Origin: Axinella damicornis
Taxonomy: Eukaryota > Porifera > Demospongiae > Axinellida > Axinellidae
Direction of reading: 5' to 3'
Length of the DNA: 64,000 nt
NCBI GenBank assembly: GCA_963931865.1
Contig: OZ007505.1
Coordinates: forward strand, 17,434,294-17,498,293
Shown here: in pieces, positions 1 through 11,600 of the stretch
How the letters are laid out: every line of letters begins with the position of its first letter
Numbering within the stretch: position 1 is the first letter of the stretch
The notes under the pieces: generated by a model
Seen by the model: only the letters and a program-made list of their open reading frames with translations
What the model was told of the DNA's origin: nothing
Databases searched by the model: none
Position numbers and translations under genes: made by a program

Positions 1-1300
1 ACTGCCTCAGAAGAGAGTAAGGCAAAGGAGAGAGAGTCTGACAGATTGACGAAGAAGCGATGTATACAAGGAGAGTTTAGCGGAGACAAGTAAGACAAAC
101 GTTTAGTCTAGGCCATGGTACGTACATATAGAGTGTTGACAGTGTCGAAGGGTGTAGAATCTCGCTAACGTCTTCGTATTCTTCCTGGCAACGCTTAGCC
201 ATCTTCAACCTCAATCAGCAACTTCGAACAACTAAACTTCGCAGGCGGAACTGACTTTCGCACCTTCGTTTTTCTTCCACAGGAAACCACGCCTACTATT
301 ACAGATTGTGAGCGTGCGCGAGGCACAGACACTGCGCATGCGTATTCCTAGTATTAGCATGACTGAGCACACAGGTACAGTGATTCATCCTGGGAACTGC
401 AGAACCATGCATATCAGCTGAACTAAGTCATATTATAGTGTCCACCAGGGTCGGGCCATGCCAGTGCATTCTCTGCACACTGCTGAGGTGTCTTGTAGTG
501 TTCAAGGCAGGTTCGGCCATGCCAGAGCATTCTCTGCAAAGAAGGTAAACAGTTTTCACTCCGAATCATGCTGGAAAGACAGAACTCTAACTAACTAGTC
601 GTCTTCTGTCTCGGAAAGGTAAACCATACAACTGCGTTACGGACTTCTGTGCTAAGCGCAAACACCAACTAGCGTCAGTGACCATGCAAACAAGTGATCA
701 TGACATAGCCTCGTTCCCACTGCCACAAGCATTACTTCACAGAAAATTCACCCCAAATAGAGCTATACATCCCCAAAATACTAATTTCTCTGTTCCGCGT
801 ACTTACTATTTTTGCGTGGATGTGAACAGCATCTCGAGAAAACCCCCGGGTAGCAACCTCCACGCTCCGCCAGTATTCGATGGAACTGCTGTAGAGTCTA
901 GGGATGTCGAGCGACCCATTCAGCATGCTCTGGAGGAGGCGTGAACCTGCATTGTACTACCGAAAGCCCACTTCCGGACATTCAACTCCAACTCCAACTC
1001 AAAACTCGAACTGACTCGAACTCGAAACTCAAACTCGAAACTCGACAATTATTCTATACCCCTTCAGGCATTGCCTGATTCATCACAGAATGTTGCAGCA
1101 GTTTACAAATGTTTGTACCATGGCAGCCATACAAATCAAAGGCACTGAGTGGTTTATATAGGGCAGATATGTTCTGTGTTCAATTAGAGGCAGTTAGAAC
1201 ATGGCAATTAGGAGGTGTGTGTAAAAGCCGGACTGCCGGATCACCAAAAATGCAGTCCAAAAAATGAATGGTCAATTAATTAAGTATGCACGCTCAACTG
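1..1300. other. Non-coding stretch with one dispersed repeat arm
   Basis: I see no gene here. Bases 118-360 are an inverted copy of 43325-43580 (listed separately). Around 975-1045 there is a short degenerate repeat of CTCGAACT/CTCAAACT type. The open frame at 678-944 has no recognisable motif and I treat it as chance. Confidence 0.5.
118..360 (-). repeat. Dispersed repeat, copy 1 (partner at 43325-43580)
   Basis: The reverse complement of this segment matches 43325-43580 over about 240 bases with few differences. Read on the minus strand, both copies carry a short frame beginning MAKRCQEEYEDV at about 202, ending in HPSTLSTLY. The few changes inside it are mild (Asn/Ser, Val/Ile). This could be the 5' end of a mobile element or a copied first exon. 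I do not recognise the family. Confidence 0.6.
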
Positions 1301-1307
1301 TTCATTT

Positions 1308-1691
1308 ATGGCTGCTGATAAAGCTGTCCCAGCCGATCTTCTGCAGAGCCATGATGCCGTTCTTGTTTGCAAATGGCTGTGTTGTTTTGTAATGGAAACT
1401 AGGAAGACCGATGGCTCAGTCTACCCCTCTGCCACCTTGAGATCTTTAGTAAGTGGACTTAACCATGTAGTGTGTACAGCAGCAACAAGCAGTTACTCAA
1501 GTTATCAACAGCTCCAAGTCCATTGAGAAAACGCAAGATACAGAGCATCCTGGTGTAAAGGAGGAGTGTAAGCCCTCTATTCCTCTACTAGGCAAGGAAG
1601 AAGATGCTGAGTGTAAGCCTGTTCCTCACTCTATTCCGCAGAGCTTCTCTGGCAGTTTCACAAACTGTACTATTAACATTTCACTGAAGTA
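1308..1691 (+). pseudogene. Fragment resembling Crypton/ZMYM-type (KDG-motif) recombinase-derived protein
   Basis: The first part, 1308-1470, reads VCKWLCCFVMETRKTDG followed by VYPSATLRSL. This resembles the conserved 'W..F..E.RK.DG..YP..TL..L..GL' block of the Crypton-derived tyrosine-recombinase domain of ZMYM2/3/4 and QRICH1. A different frame (about 1513-1691) ends in FTNCTINISLK-stop, like the 'F..C.I.I' ends seen in invertebrate members. The two parts are in different frames, so this is either an unspliced 3' end with an intron (a GTAAGT lies at 1450) or a broken copy. An AATAAA follows at 1913. Family assignment is from memory of motifs and is tentative. Confidence 0.4.
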
Positions 1692-1912
1692 GACACTTTT
1701 TGTGCATGTTTCTTGATTGCTGTGTGCTGTGTACAGGTTTTCCTACACTTTGTATGATCCTTGGTTTGCTAATGACTAAACTTAGAGGTGTTAAGTAAAC
1801 ACTGCAGATCAAAGGGAAAATAAAGCACACTTTGGAGGGACAATATAGCACACTGTGCACATTATGGAAATTATAGCACACTTCGGCCCTTTCATCTTGT
1901 ACGGCTTCATAC

Positions 1913-1918
1913 AATAAA
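1913..1918 (+). promoter_or_regulatory. Possible polyadenylation signal AATAAA
   Basis: AATAAA lies about 220 bases after the stop of the recombinase-like fragment. Position and sequence fit a 3' processing signal on the plus strand, but there is no independent support. Confidence 0.35.
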
Positions 1919-2439
1919 GAATGTTTAAGGCATGCAAATTAACTATGTAGTCATCGTTTGGTCCTACATTGAATACTGACTACCAATTATTGTGGGATAC
2001 GTCACCGATCGAAGAACCTTTCAGCCATCTCCAACTTCGAAGAACAATGGTTTACGGCAATATCAAGTCCACCGCCCTTCTGTTAGCAGCCCGATGTTTT
2101 GGGGGTTAGGGGACGTCGCTGACTACTTGAAGGTAGGGCTACATGACAGTACAGAAAGGAGCGTTTATCTTCAAATTTCTCTGATAATTGCATTCTTAGT
2201 GCAATCAGCGCTTCAATTACACCTACGCTGGACACGTCTCTGTGACAAGAAATGTAACTCAAACCATAGCACCAGATGTTCTCCACAGGTGGGCGTGGAC
2301 GTCTGGGCACGAGACTACACTTTACCTTTACCTGTGAAGAGTTTGTAGGCAAGGCATTCTAATTATATCTATGAACTTAGTAAGGGGGAAAATGTATTCT
2401 TACCATAACGGCTTGATCTTCCACTGCTCCTCGAGGTCT

Positions 2440-3890
2440 CCTTAGCCCTTTAAGATCTAACGTTGCATATCTGCAACGTGAGACTTTCAGCTTCATGATG
2501 TCACATCCGGCAATGTCCTTGAGAGATAGGCTCTGCGCCAGCAGAAAGGGCGGGGCAGGGGGAGGTGGGTGGGTGCACCCGAAGGGTGCAAACAGCATGG
2601 CCGCGTTTGGGCTCAGCTTTGAACGGCCCTTGGTTGGAGCCGGGTAGGCCATTTCTCGGGTTTTAAGCATAAATGGACTTAGAAAGTAGCTGTCTTGCCT
2701 TGTAGGCCCTCCATTTCCAGTGTTCATGGTCAGTTTTTTAGCTACGGCAGGTTGGCTACTTCTCGGGAGGCTTGATTGCAAGTTCGTTAGTTGGTGGGTG
2801 TGGTTAAGTCACGTATATGCTTAGTGTAGCTGAAATTACCTGTGTGAGCAGTTTCGAGCCCAGCAACGCCAGGGAACAGAAATTAGGGTATGTTTAAGTG
2901 TTCTATAGACTGAAAATGACCTAGAGAAATAAATTTAGGCCCTAAAGAGTTAAACTCCTTTCCCTAAACAGCGCTCTATACACGCACAGCGAAGGTCCAG
3001 GACCATGTATCTCGTTTCGGAAAGTCGCCACTCTGAACCCGCTGATGAATGACCACTGCAGAGGCTGGTTGCTGAGCAAAGAGTCACCCTGACCGCACGG
3101 ATGCATCTCTGTTGACCGGAGAGAGACTGCAAGAGTGTAAGTTCATGTAGTAAGTATAGTCTCTACAGCTTTCTGATGAGCAAAATGATGCCGATTGCAC
3201 CAGGATTACAAATTGCACCAGGATTACAAATTTATACATGCACCTTCACAGAGGTGTACAAATTTGTACACCTTCACAGAAATTTGTACACCTTCACAGG
3301 TTTATTGATGCATGTTCCTTGATAGTCACACATGGTAGCTATCCCAGTGTTGATTGATCCCATAGTAAGCTGCCAGTAATTATTGACCACGTTTCAAGCT
3401 TGCCTTTCATATCTCAGTGCAAGACCAAATCTTTGTGATGCCTATTCCGAATCAATTATTGCGTACATAATATCGGCTGCCCAGGAGTTGACTATACTGC
3501 ACGATTAGTTACCTATGTGCAAATTTGCCACCAAGGTGGAAGACTACACTTTTGTATATACACCCTTAGGGAGGGGCAAATGGAAAACATGGACATGCGG
3601 GAACGGAAACAGGAATGGAAATAGAAACAAGTTACGAGTCAAGTTGGTTTTCTAGGCCCATTTATGTTTAAAACCCGAGAAATGGCCTACCCGGCTCCAA
3701 CCAAGGGCTGTTCAAAGCTGAGCCCAGACGCGGCCATATATATGCTGTTTGCACCCTTCGGGTGCACCTCCCCCTGCCCCGCGCTTTGTGCTGGCGCAGA
3801 GCCTATCTCCCAAGGACATTGCCGGATGTGACATCATGAAGCTGAGTGTCATTACGCCATATGATGTCATTGGGTGGGAAGGGGTTAATA
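2440..3890. repeat. Widely spaced inverted repeat (arms about 2440-2690 and 3640-3890)
   Basis: The segment at 3660-3850 (CGAGAAATGGCCTACCCGGC onward) is found in reverse complement at about 2480-2670, including the CGGGTGCACC stretch and the GACATTGCCGGATGTGACAT stretch. The outer ends have short CCCTTTAA / GGGGTTAA-like sequences. This looks like two opposed copies of one element, or one element with long terminal inverted repeats. The space between holds nothing coding that I can support. Confidence 0.55.
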
Positions 3891-4085
3891 AGTTTTAATA
3901 GGTTAATGATTTAGTTTAACTCTATTTCTGTTCCCGCGTGTCTGTGTTTTCCTGTTGCCGATTGCACCAGGATTACAAATTTGTACACCTTCACAGAGGT
4001 GTACAAATTTGTACACCTTCACAGAAGGTGTACAAATTTGTACACCTTCACAGGTTTATTGATGCATGTTCCTTGATAGTCACAC
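3205..4085 (+). repeat. Duplicated segment with TTTGTACACCTTCACAG units
   Basis: The block at 3205-3330 and the block at 3958-4085 share the phrase GATTGCACCAGGATTACAAA, several copies of a roughly 17-base unit TTTGTACACCTTCACAG (partly in inverted order) and the ending TTGATGCATGTTCCTTGATA. The second copy runs into the candidate terminal exon at 4102. Confidence 0.6.
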
Positions 4086-4101
4086 ACTCATTCATTGACA
4101 G

Positions 4102-4287
4102 GTGTACACTGGATCCCTGACTGTCCCAGAATACCACTGCAACTATCGAAGACACCTCAAGAGGCTTACAGAACTCAAGATCTTAGACAAGGACATTGAA
4201 ATGGCATGGATGGAGGCTACGTTTACAACAACTTGGAAACATCGGAAGATCGGAGACCCTCAAAATCGCCACAGAGACAGATCGTGA
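4102..4287 (+). CDS. Possible terminal exon of an unidentified gene
   Basis: An acceptor-like ...TTCATTGACAG precedes an open frame of about 61 codons ending in TGA. The peptide is charged and looks coding (EYHCNYRRHLKRLTELKILD, then DIEMAWMEATF). An AATAAA follows at 4366-4371, about 80 bases after the stop. I do not recognise the family and found no upstream exons, because the bases before it are repeat. It could be a retained relic. Confidence 0.3.
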   Translation: MYTGSLTVPEYHCNYRRHLKRLTELKILDKDIEMAWMEATFTTTWKHRKIGDPQNRHRDRS

Positions 4288-4365
4288 TCCAAAATTTACA
4301 AGTATTATTTTGAACTAGACATATACCACTGCAAACCACCTTTGAAAGACAGCAATACAGCACCT

Positions 4366-4371
4366 AATAAA
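4366..4371 (+). promoter_or_regulatory. Possible polyadenylation signal AATAAA
   Basis: AATAAA about 80 bases after the stop of the candidate terminal exon at 4102-4287. Confidence 0.35.
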
Positions 4372-4879
4372 GAGTGTACTAAACTGAAGCACGACTAACT
4401 TTGTCTCTTTATTGGTTTGATGTTAAATTTCCATCCAGTGTGTTTTTTCCTGCATACATGTCAAGATCTATCTAAAATTTGTTCCCTTTCACAAGATCCT
4501 CAGTAGATTTGTCTTGCTTAGGCTTGTGCTACTTTGTTAGCTCTCAAAGCGTTTGCTGTTCTGCGCTTCATAAATACATGTTTTCTGGCACATGTATGCA
4601 GGATCCACCAAGTAAATCCTTAAAGAAGTGCAAATCATAAACGGAACCTCAGCATTGGAACCTGTTTACTGATTACATGTATATAGGTCTACGTGGTTTG
4701 TGAAGCTTTTTAGGGGACACTATTGACTTTGGTGATGAGCATGCATAATTATGCATTAATTCATCTCATTCTTTTGTGAAGCTTATGAAGGTCACTTAAA
4801 TAAATAACAAGCACGCACATTGTTAGCCTCGTACCCAGGCCGTTCCACGTGTGGGCCTAGGAACGAGGCTAGCACATTG

Positions 4880-5180
4880 TATGCTTTTAAGGGACACTTT
4901 GCTAACAAGCAGGCAATTTAGTACATTGTATGCACATCGTAAGCTTTTAGGGGACACTTTGGTAACAAGCAGGTACATTGTATGAATCCCAACAAAGAGG
5001 ACCATGACTGGCCGCTCTTGAGCTGCAAGGGCTACCATGCATTTTGTTTTCCGGGTTAGTCTGGTTTAATGAAGCTCAGTTACGGGTCTTTTGAGGTGTA
5101 TGGAGGATTCTCCTTGTGAGTCTGATCCTCTACAAAAGATAGGTTTGGAGCAAAAGTGGAAGTAGAGGTACTAGGGGAAG
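4880..5180 (+). repeat. Segmental duplication, copy 1 (copy 2 at 6340-6660)
   Basis: The order 'GTAACAAGCAGG... ACAAAGAG.ACCATGACT...GCCGCTCTTGAGCTGCAAGG ...GGTTTAATGAA...GGTGTATGGAGGAT...GGAGCAAAAGTGGAAGTAGA' occurs here and again at 6340-6660 with small indels. The two copies lie about 1.45 kb apart in the same orientation. I see no gene in either copy. Confidence 0.65.
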
Positions 5181-5429
5181 TTGAGTGACATGAAAGCTGT
5201 ATATATAGTGCACATGGTAGTAGACATTGGGTTAGCACCAGGTGGAATTACTAAACTATAAGGATACAGTGATTAAAGTAGCAACAAAACAAATCACACC
5301 TCAACAATGATGCCACAAATATAATATGTCTTGAGCCTGCACAATTTGTAACTGGGAATAGTACATGTAACCAATATTCCATGCATATGTCTGGATTACT
5401 CAACCCAGCAGAGTCCACCTGAACGCTTA

Positions 5430-5680
5430 CGCTTGTCACCAAAGTGTCCCTAAAAGCTTCACAAGCAAGAGGCCACCTGAATGCTTGTCACCAAAGTGTC
5501 CCTTAAAAGTTTCACAAGCAAGAGGCTACTTCAAAGCTTGTCACCAAACTAATGTCCCTTAAAACGATTTACAAGCAAGAGGCCACCAAAATGCTTGTCA
5601 CCCTTAAAAGCTTCACAAGCCAGAGGTCACTTGAATGTTTGTCTCCATGGCCATGTATTATAGTCCCCTAAAACCTCCAC
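5430..5680 (-). repeat. Inverted, degenerate run of the 60-bp minisatellite unit
   Basis: Four or five imperfect units of about 60 bases carry the core CTTGTCACCAAAGTGTCCCT and AAAAGCTTCACAAGC. The core is the reverse complement of the GGGGACACTTTGGTAACAAG core repeated at 6660-6960. Confidence 0.55.
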
Positions 5681-5712
5681 AAACAATGTAGCTAACTATA
5701 AGTAATGTACTT

Positions 5713-5940
5713 CTTAAGGTAGCACATACCCCTTTTGTTAGGTTACCTTTAACCGTCGGGGGCCCCCGACGGTTAAAGGTAACCTAATTAAGGTAGCACA
5801 TACCCCTTTACATTAAGGTAGCACATACCCCTTTACGTTATTAAGGTAGCATATACCCCTTTACGTTAGGTTACCTTTAACCGTCGGGGGCCCCCGACGG
5901 TTAAAGGTAACCTAACGTAAAGGGGTATGTGTTACCTTAA
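5713..5940. repeat. Two near-perfect palindromic elements (about 100 bp type)
   Basis: Bases 5738-5787 form a perfect 50-base palindrome centred between 5762 and 5763 (arm ends ...ACCGTCGGGGG / CCCCCGACGGT...). A longer version at 5841-5940, centred between 5890 and 5891, has arms of about 50 bases with only two or three mismatches and ends in TTAAGGTA. Between them are extra copies of the arm piece AAGGTAGCACATACCCCTTT. They look like foldback miniature elements in partial tandem. Confidence 0.8.
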
Positions 5941-5964
5941 CCTGACACATTTGTACTAATCCAC

Positions 5965-6290
5965 ACAAACAGGAATGTTTGGACTTACATGTATACACAA
6001 GGTACTAGAGAAATCATTGAGGTTCAGCAAGTGTAACAAGTTCATTTGCTGCTCTCTACACCGTTGCTGTTCTGCCTGCATGTGTACATGTATAGGTGAG
6101 AGCCCAGTAATTAGCAGAGAGCACAGCTTTCAGGTGTCGCCTCGGGACTGTACTGCTGGATCTATATAGGTTAGCTAGAGGTTTTATTCAAATGGACACA
6201 GGAGCACCTCTGTTTCTATGCACTAGTGCAGGTGACAGTTGACCCAGTTTCTCATGATGATCTAGACTGCAGCATAATTCGTTAACCATA
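5965..6290 (+). pseudogene. Decayed copy of the module exon found intact at 32197-32315
   Basis: After a GTATAG acceptor at about 6096 the bases GTGAGAGCCCAGTAA match the start of the intact exon at 32197. HSFQVSP and then CTAGS follow, and the frame ends early in TAG. Flanking sequence on both sides (GAGGTTCAGCAAGTGTAAC; GGAGCACCTCTGTTTC) also matches the region round 31440-32540, so the copy includes intron and 3' flank. Compared with the intact exon a block is missing after SPV. Confidence 0.6.
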
Positions 6291-6339
6291 ACCACTTTGG
6301 AAACAAGCAAGCACATTGCCAGTATGCACACTGCAATAT

Positions 6340-6660
6340 AGGGAACAGTTTAGTAACAAGCAGGCAATTAAGCACATTGTATGCACATTGTAAGGTTTTA
6401 GGGGACACTTTGGTAACAAGCAGGCACATTGTATGAATACCAACAAAGAGTACCATGACTTTGATTCTGGCCGCTCTTGAGCTGCAAGGGATACCATGCA
6501 TTTAGAATGTGTGCTTTTCGGGTTATAGTCTGGTTTAATGAATTTGAAGCTCAGTTACGGGTCTTTTGAGGTGTATGGAGGATCAATTCTCCCTGTGAAT
6601 CTGATCCTCTATAAAAGATGGGTTAGGAGCAAAAGTGGAAGTAGAAGTACTACATGTAGA
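6340..6660 (+). repeat. Segmental duplication, copy 2 (copy 1 at 4880-5180)
   Basis: Same order of blocks as 4880-5180, with small insertions. It runs directly into the minisatellite at 6660-6960. Confidence 0.65.
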
Positions 6661-6960
6661 CACTTCAAGTAACAAGCAGGCAATTTAGCACATTGTATGC
6701 ACATTGTAAGCTTTTAGGGGACACTTTGGTAACAAGCAGGCAATTTAGTACATTGTATGCACATTGTAAGCTTTTAGGGGACACTTTGGTAACAAGCAGG
6801 CAATTTAGTACATTGTATGCACATTGTAGGGGACACTTTGGTAACAAGCAGGCAATTTAGTACATTGTATGCACATTGTAGGGGACACTTTGGTAACAAG
6901 CAGGCAATTTAGCACATTGTATGCACATTGTAAGCTTTTATGGCTGGGACACTTTGGTAA
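6660..6960 (+). repeat. Minisatellite, unit about 60 bp, about 5 copies
   Basis: The unit contains GTAACAAGCAGGCAATTTAG, then a CATTGTATGCACATTGTA stretch, then AGGGGACACTTTG. Units at about 6670, 6730 and 6790 are nearly identical, and two shorter ones lack the AAGCTTTT block. Single copies occur at 4885-4980 and 6355-6425 and inverted copies at 5430-5680. Confidence 0.8.
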
Positions 6961-7189
6961 CAAGCAAGCTCATTGGACATTGGGAAAGTTTCATGATTTT
7001 CACAAATGCCACCAGACGCAAAATTCATATAGTGAATACTAATGGGAACGTGTATAAGCATCTCCATGACTGGGGAATAAACTGGTACATGCGCATGTGT
7101 AACATCATTCCCATACAGCTCACTATCTACACATGCTCTCGTGCAGTTTTCCTCATTTCCAGGCTCACCACCAAACTACTGCCATGGCC

Positions 7190-7400
7190 TAGAACCAAGA
7201 ATGCTATACCATGCATGAACTACCAATTAATTGCCTTCGGTGACAACCAGAGAAAGCTGCTTACATGGTACTATAGCAGAAATCACTGAGGTTCAGCAAA
7301 GTGTAAGTACTAGTATTGTTCATTTGCTGCTCTCTATAGCTAAACAGTTGCTGTTCTCCCTGCATGTGTATAGGTGAGAGCCCAGTAACTTACTATAGCT
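7190..7400 (+). pseudogene. Second decayed copy of the 32197 exon and its intron
   Basis: CTTCGGTGACAACC, AATCACTGAGGTTCAGCAA and GTGTATAGGTGAGAGCCCAG occur in the same order as in 31440-32215 and 5980-6110. The coding similarity stops shortly after CCAGTAACTTACTATAGC. Broken, no usable frame. Confidence 0.5.
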
Positions 7401-7613
7401 ATCAGAGAATGCGGTAGCGTTCTCTATTTAGGAAATTTCGATTTCACCATACAGATGCACCAGCAGGATAACGGCCAACAAAGATACAACCCCTCAAACC
7501 AAGCATGCAGATAGAATGATACTGCCTAGCAGTTCACAAAAACACTTACAAATGTACCCTAGAGTACGCAGGAGTCGATGAACAAGTCGCGGAGAAAAGT
7601 CCGATTTCGTCAT

Positions 7614-7615
7614 CT

Positions 7616-7706
<91 letters not shown>

Positions 7707-7707
7707 A
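7614..7707 (+). repeat. (CTTT)n microsatellite
   Basis: An uninterrupted run of about 23 CTTT units. The Lys/Glu-Arg and Phe/Leu-Ser open frames across it are artefacts. Confidence 0.98.
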
Positions 7708-8640
7708 ATACAAGACTTTGCGTAACGATAGCTTACCAACTAAACCACTTCTTGAGCAAATTTACGCACAGGACAACACCGCTATCGCCGTAGCACTCGC
7801 CATGACCACATTTGTCTGCAAACTGGTAAGACCAGCAGTTATAGCTAGCTACGATCCGATGGCATTCTAGCACGGCGCCATTTTGAGGCAATGAGGTCAC
7901 GCGTTCACCACTTGCGCATGCGCAATCCAAATGCAAGCGCATTTTTGTTCTTTTTGCTTGTGATGGCTGCGTTTGGTACACTAACAGAATCCGTCGTCTG
8001 GTGGTTCCTACCGCTATGAGGAATTTCTACCAACCTGTTCTTGTCAAGATCTATCGTGACTCTGCCATCATGGAGGCGTGGCTTTCTTTTCATGACGTAC
8101 AGTGCAGAACGTCTGACCAACACTGTGAGGCTAGAGTTTTGAACGTACTTGGAGCCATTGCAAGCACATGACCTACATGACTGCCATCGAGCTCTCTGAT
8201 CTGATGAAGGGTGAGCCCCACTCCCATGTCCGCCCCGCAAAGACAACAGTAAACATTCATGACAACAAAATACATGGAATAATATAAACAGAATGAAGCA
8301 TCAAAGCCTGCTCAGTGCCCAGTGGAAGGTCCATGTCCATCAAGAGAGACTGTTGCAGCTTTGCTTTGTTGACATGGCCTGTAGTCTCAGGCTCGAGCCT
8401 AGGAATGAGGCTAACATGGCAACACAACATCTGACATCAGGGCATACATCCAGTAGCTGATGGCATAAAACAGTTCAGTATACAACACCCTACATACTTT
8501 TCTCATTATACATGTATTATGTGGAAAGATACTGAACTGTTTTATGCCATCATCCCTGCTTGTTTTCATACTTTTTGCTGTTCTGTTATCCCTACATCTC
8601 CATACATTTTTAATGTTTTTTACACTTGTTCGAGGGGCAA
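7708..8640. other. No gene seen; one small hairpin
   Basis: No exon-like stretch recognised. Bases 8457-8480 and 8527-8550 are inverted copies around GATGGCATAAAACAGTTCAG, forming a hairpin with a loop of about 46 bases, possibly a miniature element. Confidence 0.45.
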
Positions 8641-11600
8641 CCGCACTCCTGGTAGCCACGCGTTAACGCCGGCTGTGACTCGCCGTAGCGCAGGCTAAGT
8701 TCCAATTAACGCACATGCCACGTGGCAACCACGCTCAGTCAATCGCGAGCAATGCGGCCAAAAGGAAGACAGACATTACAGCACTCACAACTTAGCCAGC
8801 ACGGTGAGTTTTGGCATGTAAGCGTCAGTGAACGACAGCGATCACGGCCGTGTGGTCAGAATCTTCGTGTGCCTTTCCTAAGAACAGTACTGCCACCGGA
8901 AGTCGGAGAGAGCGATCGAGCAATGGCGGCCACGGCGAGACAAAAGCGCTTGTATCTCCAGCACCAAGGTGAGTTTCAGCACCAAAATTGTACGGTGAGG
9001 ACAGTGCATGATAGCGATCACGACGGTGTAGTCAGAATCTTTGCAGGCCATTCGCAAGTAGTCAAACGTTATTTATTTACATTATTTACATTAGGTTCGA
9101 GGGGCAACCGCACTCCTGGTAGCCACGATGCAACCGGTTGCAACTCGCTGGGTGGTCATAGTCTTTGTGGCAATGAAACTTTAAAAAGTTGAAGAGAGCG
9201 CTCGAGCAATGGCGGCTGAAGGGAAGACAAAACCACTCACAACTCCACGACCAAGATGAATTTCAGCAACAAAATTATACGGTTGGGTCACTGCACGATA
9301 GTGATCATGAAGATTTAGTCAGAACCTTTGTAGGTCCTTCCTGCGGGCTGGGAGGTTTTTTATTTGTTTATATTTGCTTTATTAGCGAGGGGCAACCGCA
9401 CTCCTGGTAGCCGCGTTGCAACCCCGTTGCGACTCGCCGTAGCGAAGCTAAATATTGCAATTCGTTCCAATTAACGCACAGGCCACGTGGCAACCACGCT
9501 CAGTCGATCGCGAGCAATGGCGACCAAAAGGACGACATGACATTATTACAGCACTCACAACTTAGCCAGCACGGTGAGTTTTGGCATGTAAGCGTCAGTG
9601 AACGACAGTGATCACGGCCGTGTGGTCAGAATCTTTGTGTGCCTTTCCTAAGAACGGTACTGCCACCGGAAGTCGGAGAGAGCGCTCTAGCAATGGCGGC
9701 CACGGCGAGACAAAAGCGCTTGTATCTCCACCACCAAGGTGAGTTTCAGCACAATTATTATACGTTTGTCTCACTGCATGATAGCGATCACGACGGTGTA
9801 GTCAGAATCTCGGTAGACCTTTCCTGCGAGCTATGAGGTTTGATTATTTACATTATTTACATTAATTAATTAATTACGCGGCACAATTTTTCCTATACCA
9901 GGAGTGTAACGAGGGGCAACCGCACTCCTGGTAGCCGCGATGCAACCGGTTGCAACTCGCTGGGTGGTCATAGTCTTTGTGGCAATGAAACTTCGAATGT
10001 TGAAGAAAGCGCTCGAGCAATGGCAGCGGAAGGGAAGACAAAAGCACTCACAACTCCACTACCAAGATGAATTTCAGCAACAAAATTGTACGGTTGGATC
10101 ACTGCACGATAGTGATCATGAAGATTCAGTCAGAACCTTTGTAGGTCCTTCCTGCGGGCTGGGAGGTTTTTTATTTGTTTATATTTGCATTATTAGCGAG
10201 GGGCAACCGCACTCCTGGTAGCTAGCCCGGTTGCAACGCCGGCTGCGACTCGCCCGTAGCGCAAGCTAAGTATTGCAGCTAGTTCCAATTAACGCACATG
10301 CCACGTGGCAACCACGCTATGTCGATCGCTAGCAATGGCGACCAAAGGCAAGACACGAAGTTATTACAGCACTCACAACTTAGCCAGCACAGTGAGTTTT
10401 GGCATGTAAGCGTCAGTGAACGACAGTAATCAAGGCTGTATGGTCAGAATCTGTGTGGGGCCTTCGTAAGACTGTACTGGCAACCAACGTCGAAGAAAGC
10501 GATCGAGCAATGGCGGCCGACGGCATGACAAAAGCGCTTGTATCTCCACCACCAAGGTGAGTTTCAGCACAATTATTGTGGGGTTGTGTCACTGCATGAT
10601 AGCGATCACGTCGGTGTAGTCAGAATCTCTGTAGACCATTCCTGCGTGCTGTGAGGTTTGATTATTTAATTATTTAGATTAGTTAGATTACGCGGCACAA
10701 TTTTTCCCCTACCAGGAGTGTAACGAGGGGCGACCGCACTCCTGGTAGCCGCGGTTAAACGGTAGCACAAGCTAAGTGTGACAGTTCGTTCCAATCATCA
10801 CACAACACGTGAGTACCATGATAGCTACATGTATATGTAGATATAGGGAAGATCAGAAATTGTTTAGAGTGCTCTCAAGTGCCGAATAAAACCATTCATA
10901 AAGCAGCCGCCGGTTGCGACTTGCCGTACCGTAGCTAGCGCAAGCAAAGTATTGCAATACGTTCCAATTAACGCACATGCCACGTGGCAATCACGCTCAG
11001 TTGATCGCGAGCAATGGCGACCAAAAGGAAGACAAGACATTATAACAGCACTCACAACTTCGCCAGCACGGTGAGTTTCGGCATGTAAGCGTCAGTGAAC
11101 GACAGCGATCACGGCCGTGTGGTCAGAATCTTCGTGTGCCTTTCCTAAGAACGGTACTGCCACCGGAAGTCGATGGAGCGCTCGAGCAATGGCGGCCAAC
11201 GGCGAGACAAAAGCGCTCATATCTCCACCACCAAGGTGAGTTTCAGCACGATTATTTTGATTTTGTGTCACTGCATCATAGCGATCACGGCGGTGTAGTC
11301 AGAATCTTTGTAGGCCATTCGGAAATAGTCAAACGTTTATTAATTATTTAGATTAGTTTAGATTAGATTACATTACGCGGCACAATTTTCTCTATACCAG
11401 GAGTGTAACGAGGGGCAACCGCACTCCTGGTAGCAGCCGCTGCAACCGGTTGCAACTTGCTGGTAGCGCAAGCTAGGTATTGCAACTCACAACTGCCAGC
11501 ACGGTGAGTTATGGCGTCAGTGAACGACAGCGATCACGGCCGTGTGGTCTGAATCTTCGTGTGCCTTTCCTAAAAACGCCCCAGGCTCATATCTCCACCA

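Noticed and set aside
7494..7793. Lys/Arg-Glu-rich and Phe-Leu-Ser-rich proteins
   Set aside because: Both are translations of a (CTTT)n microsatellite.
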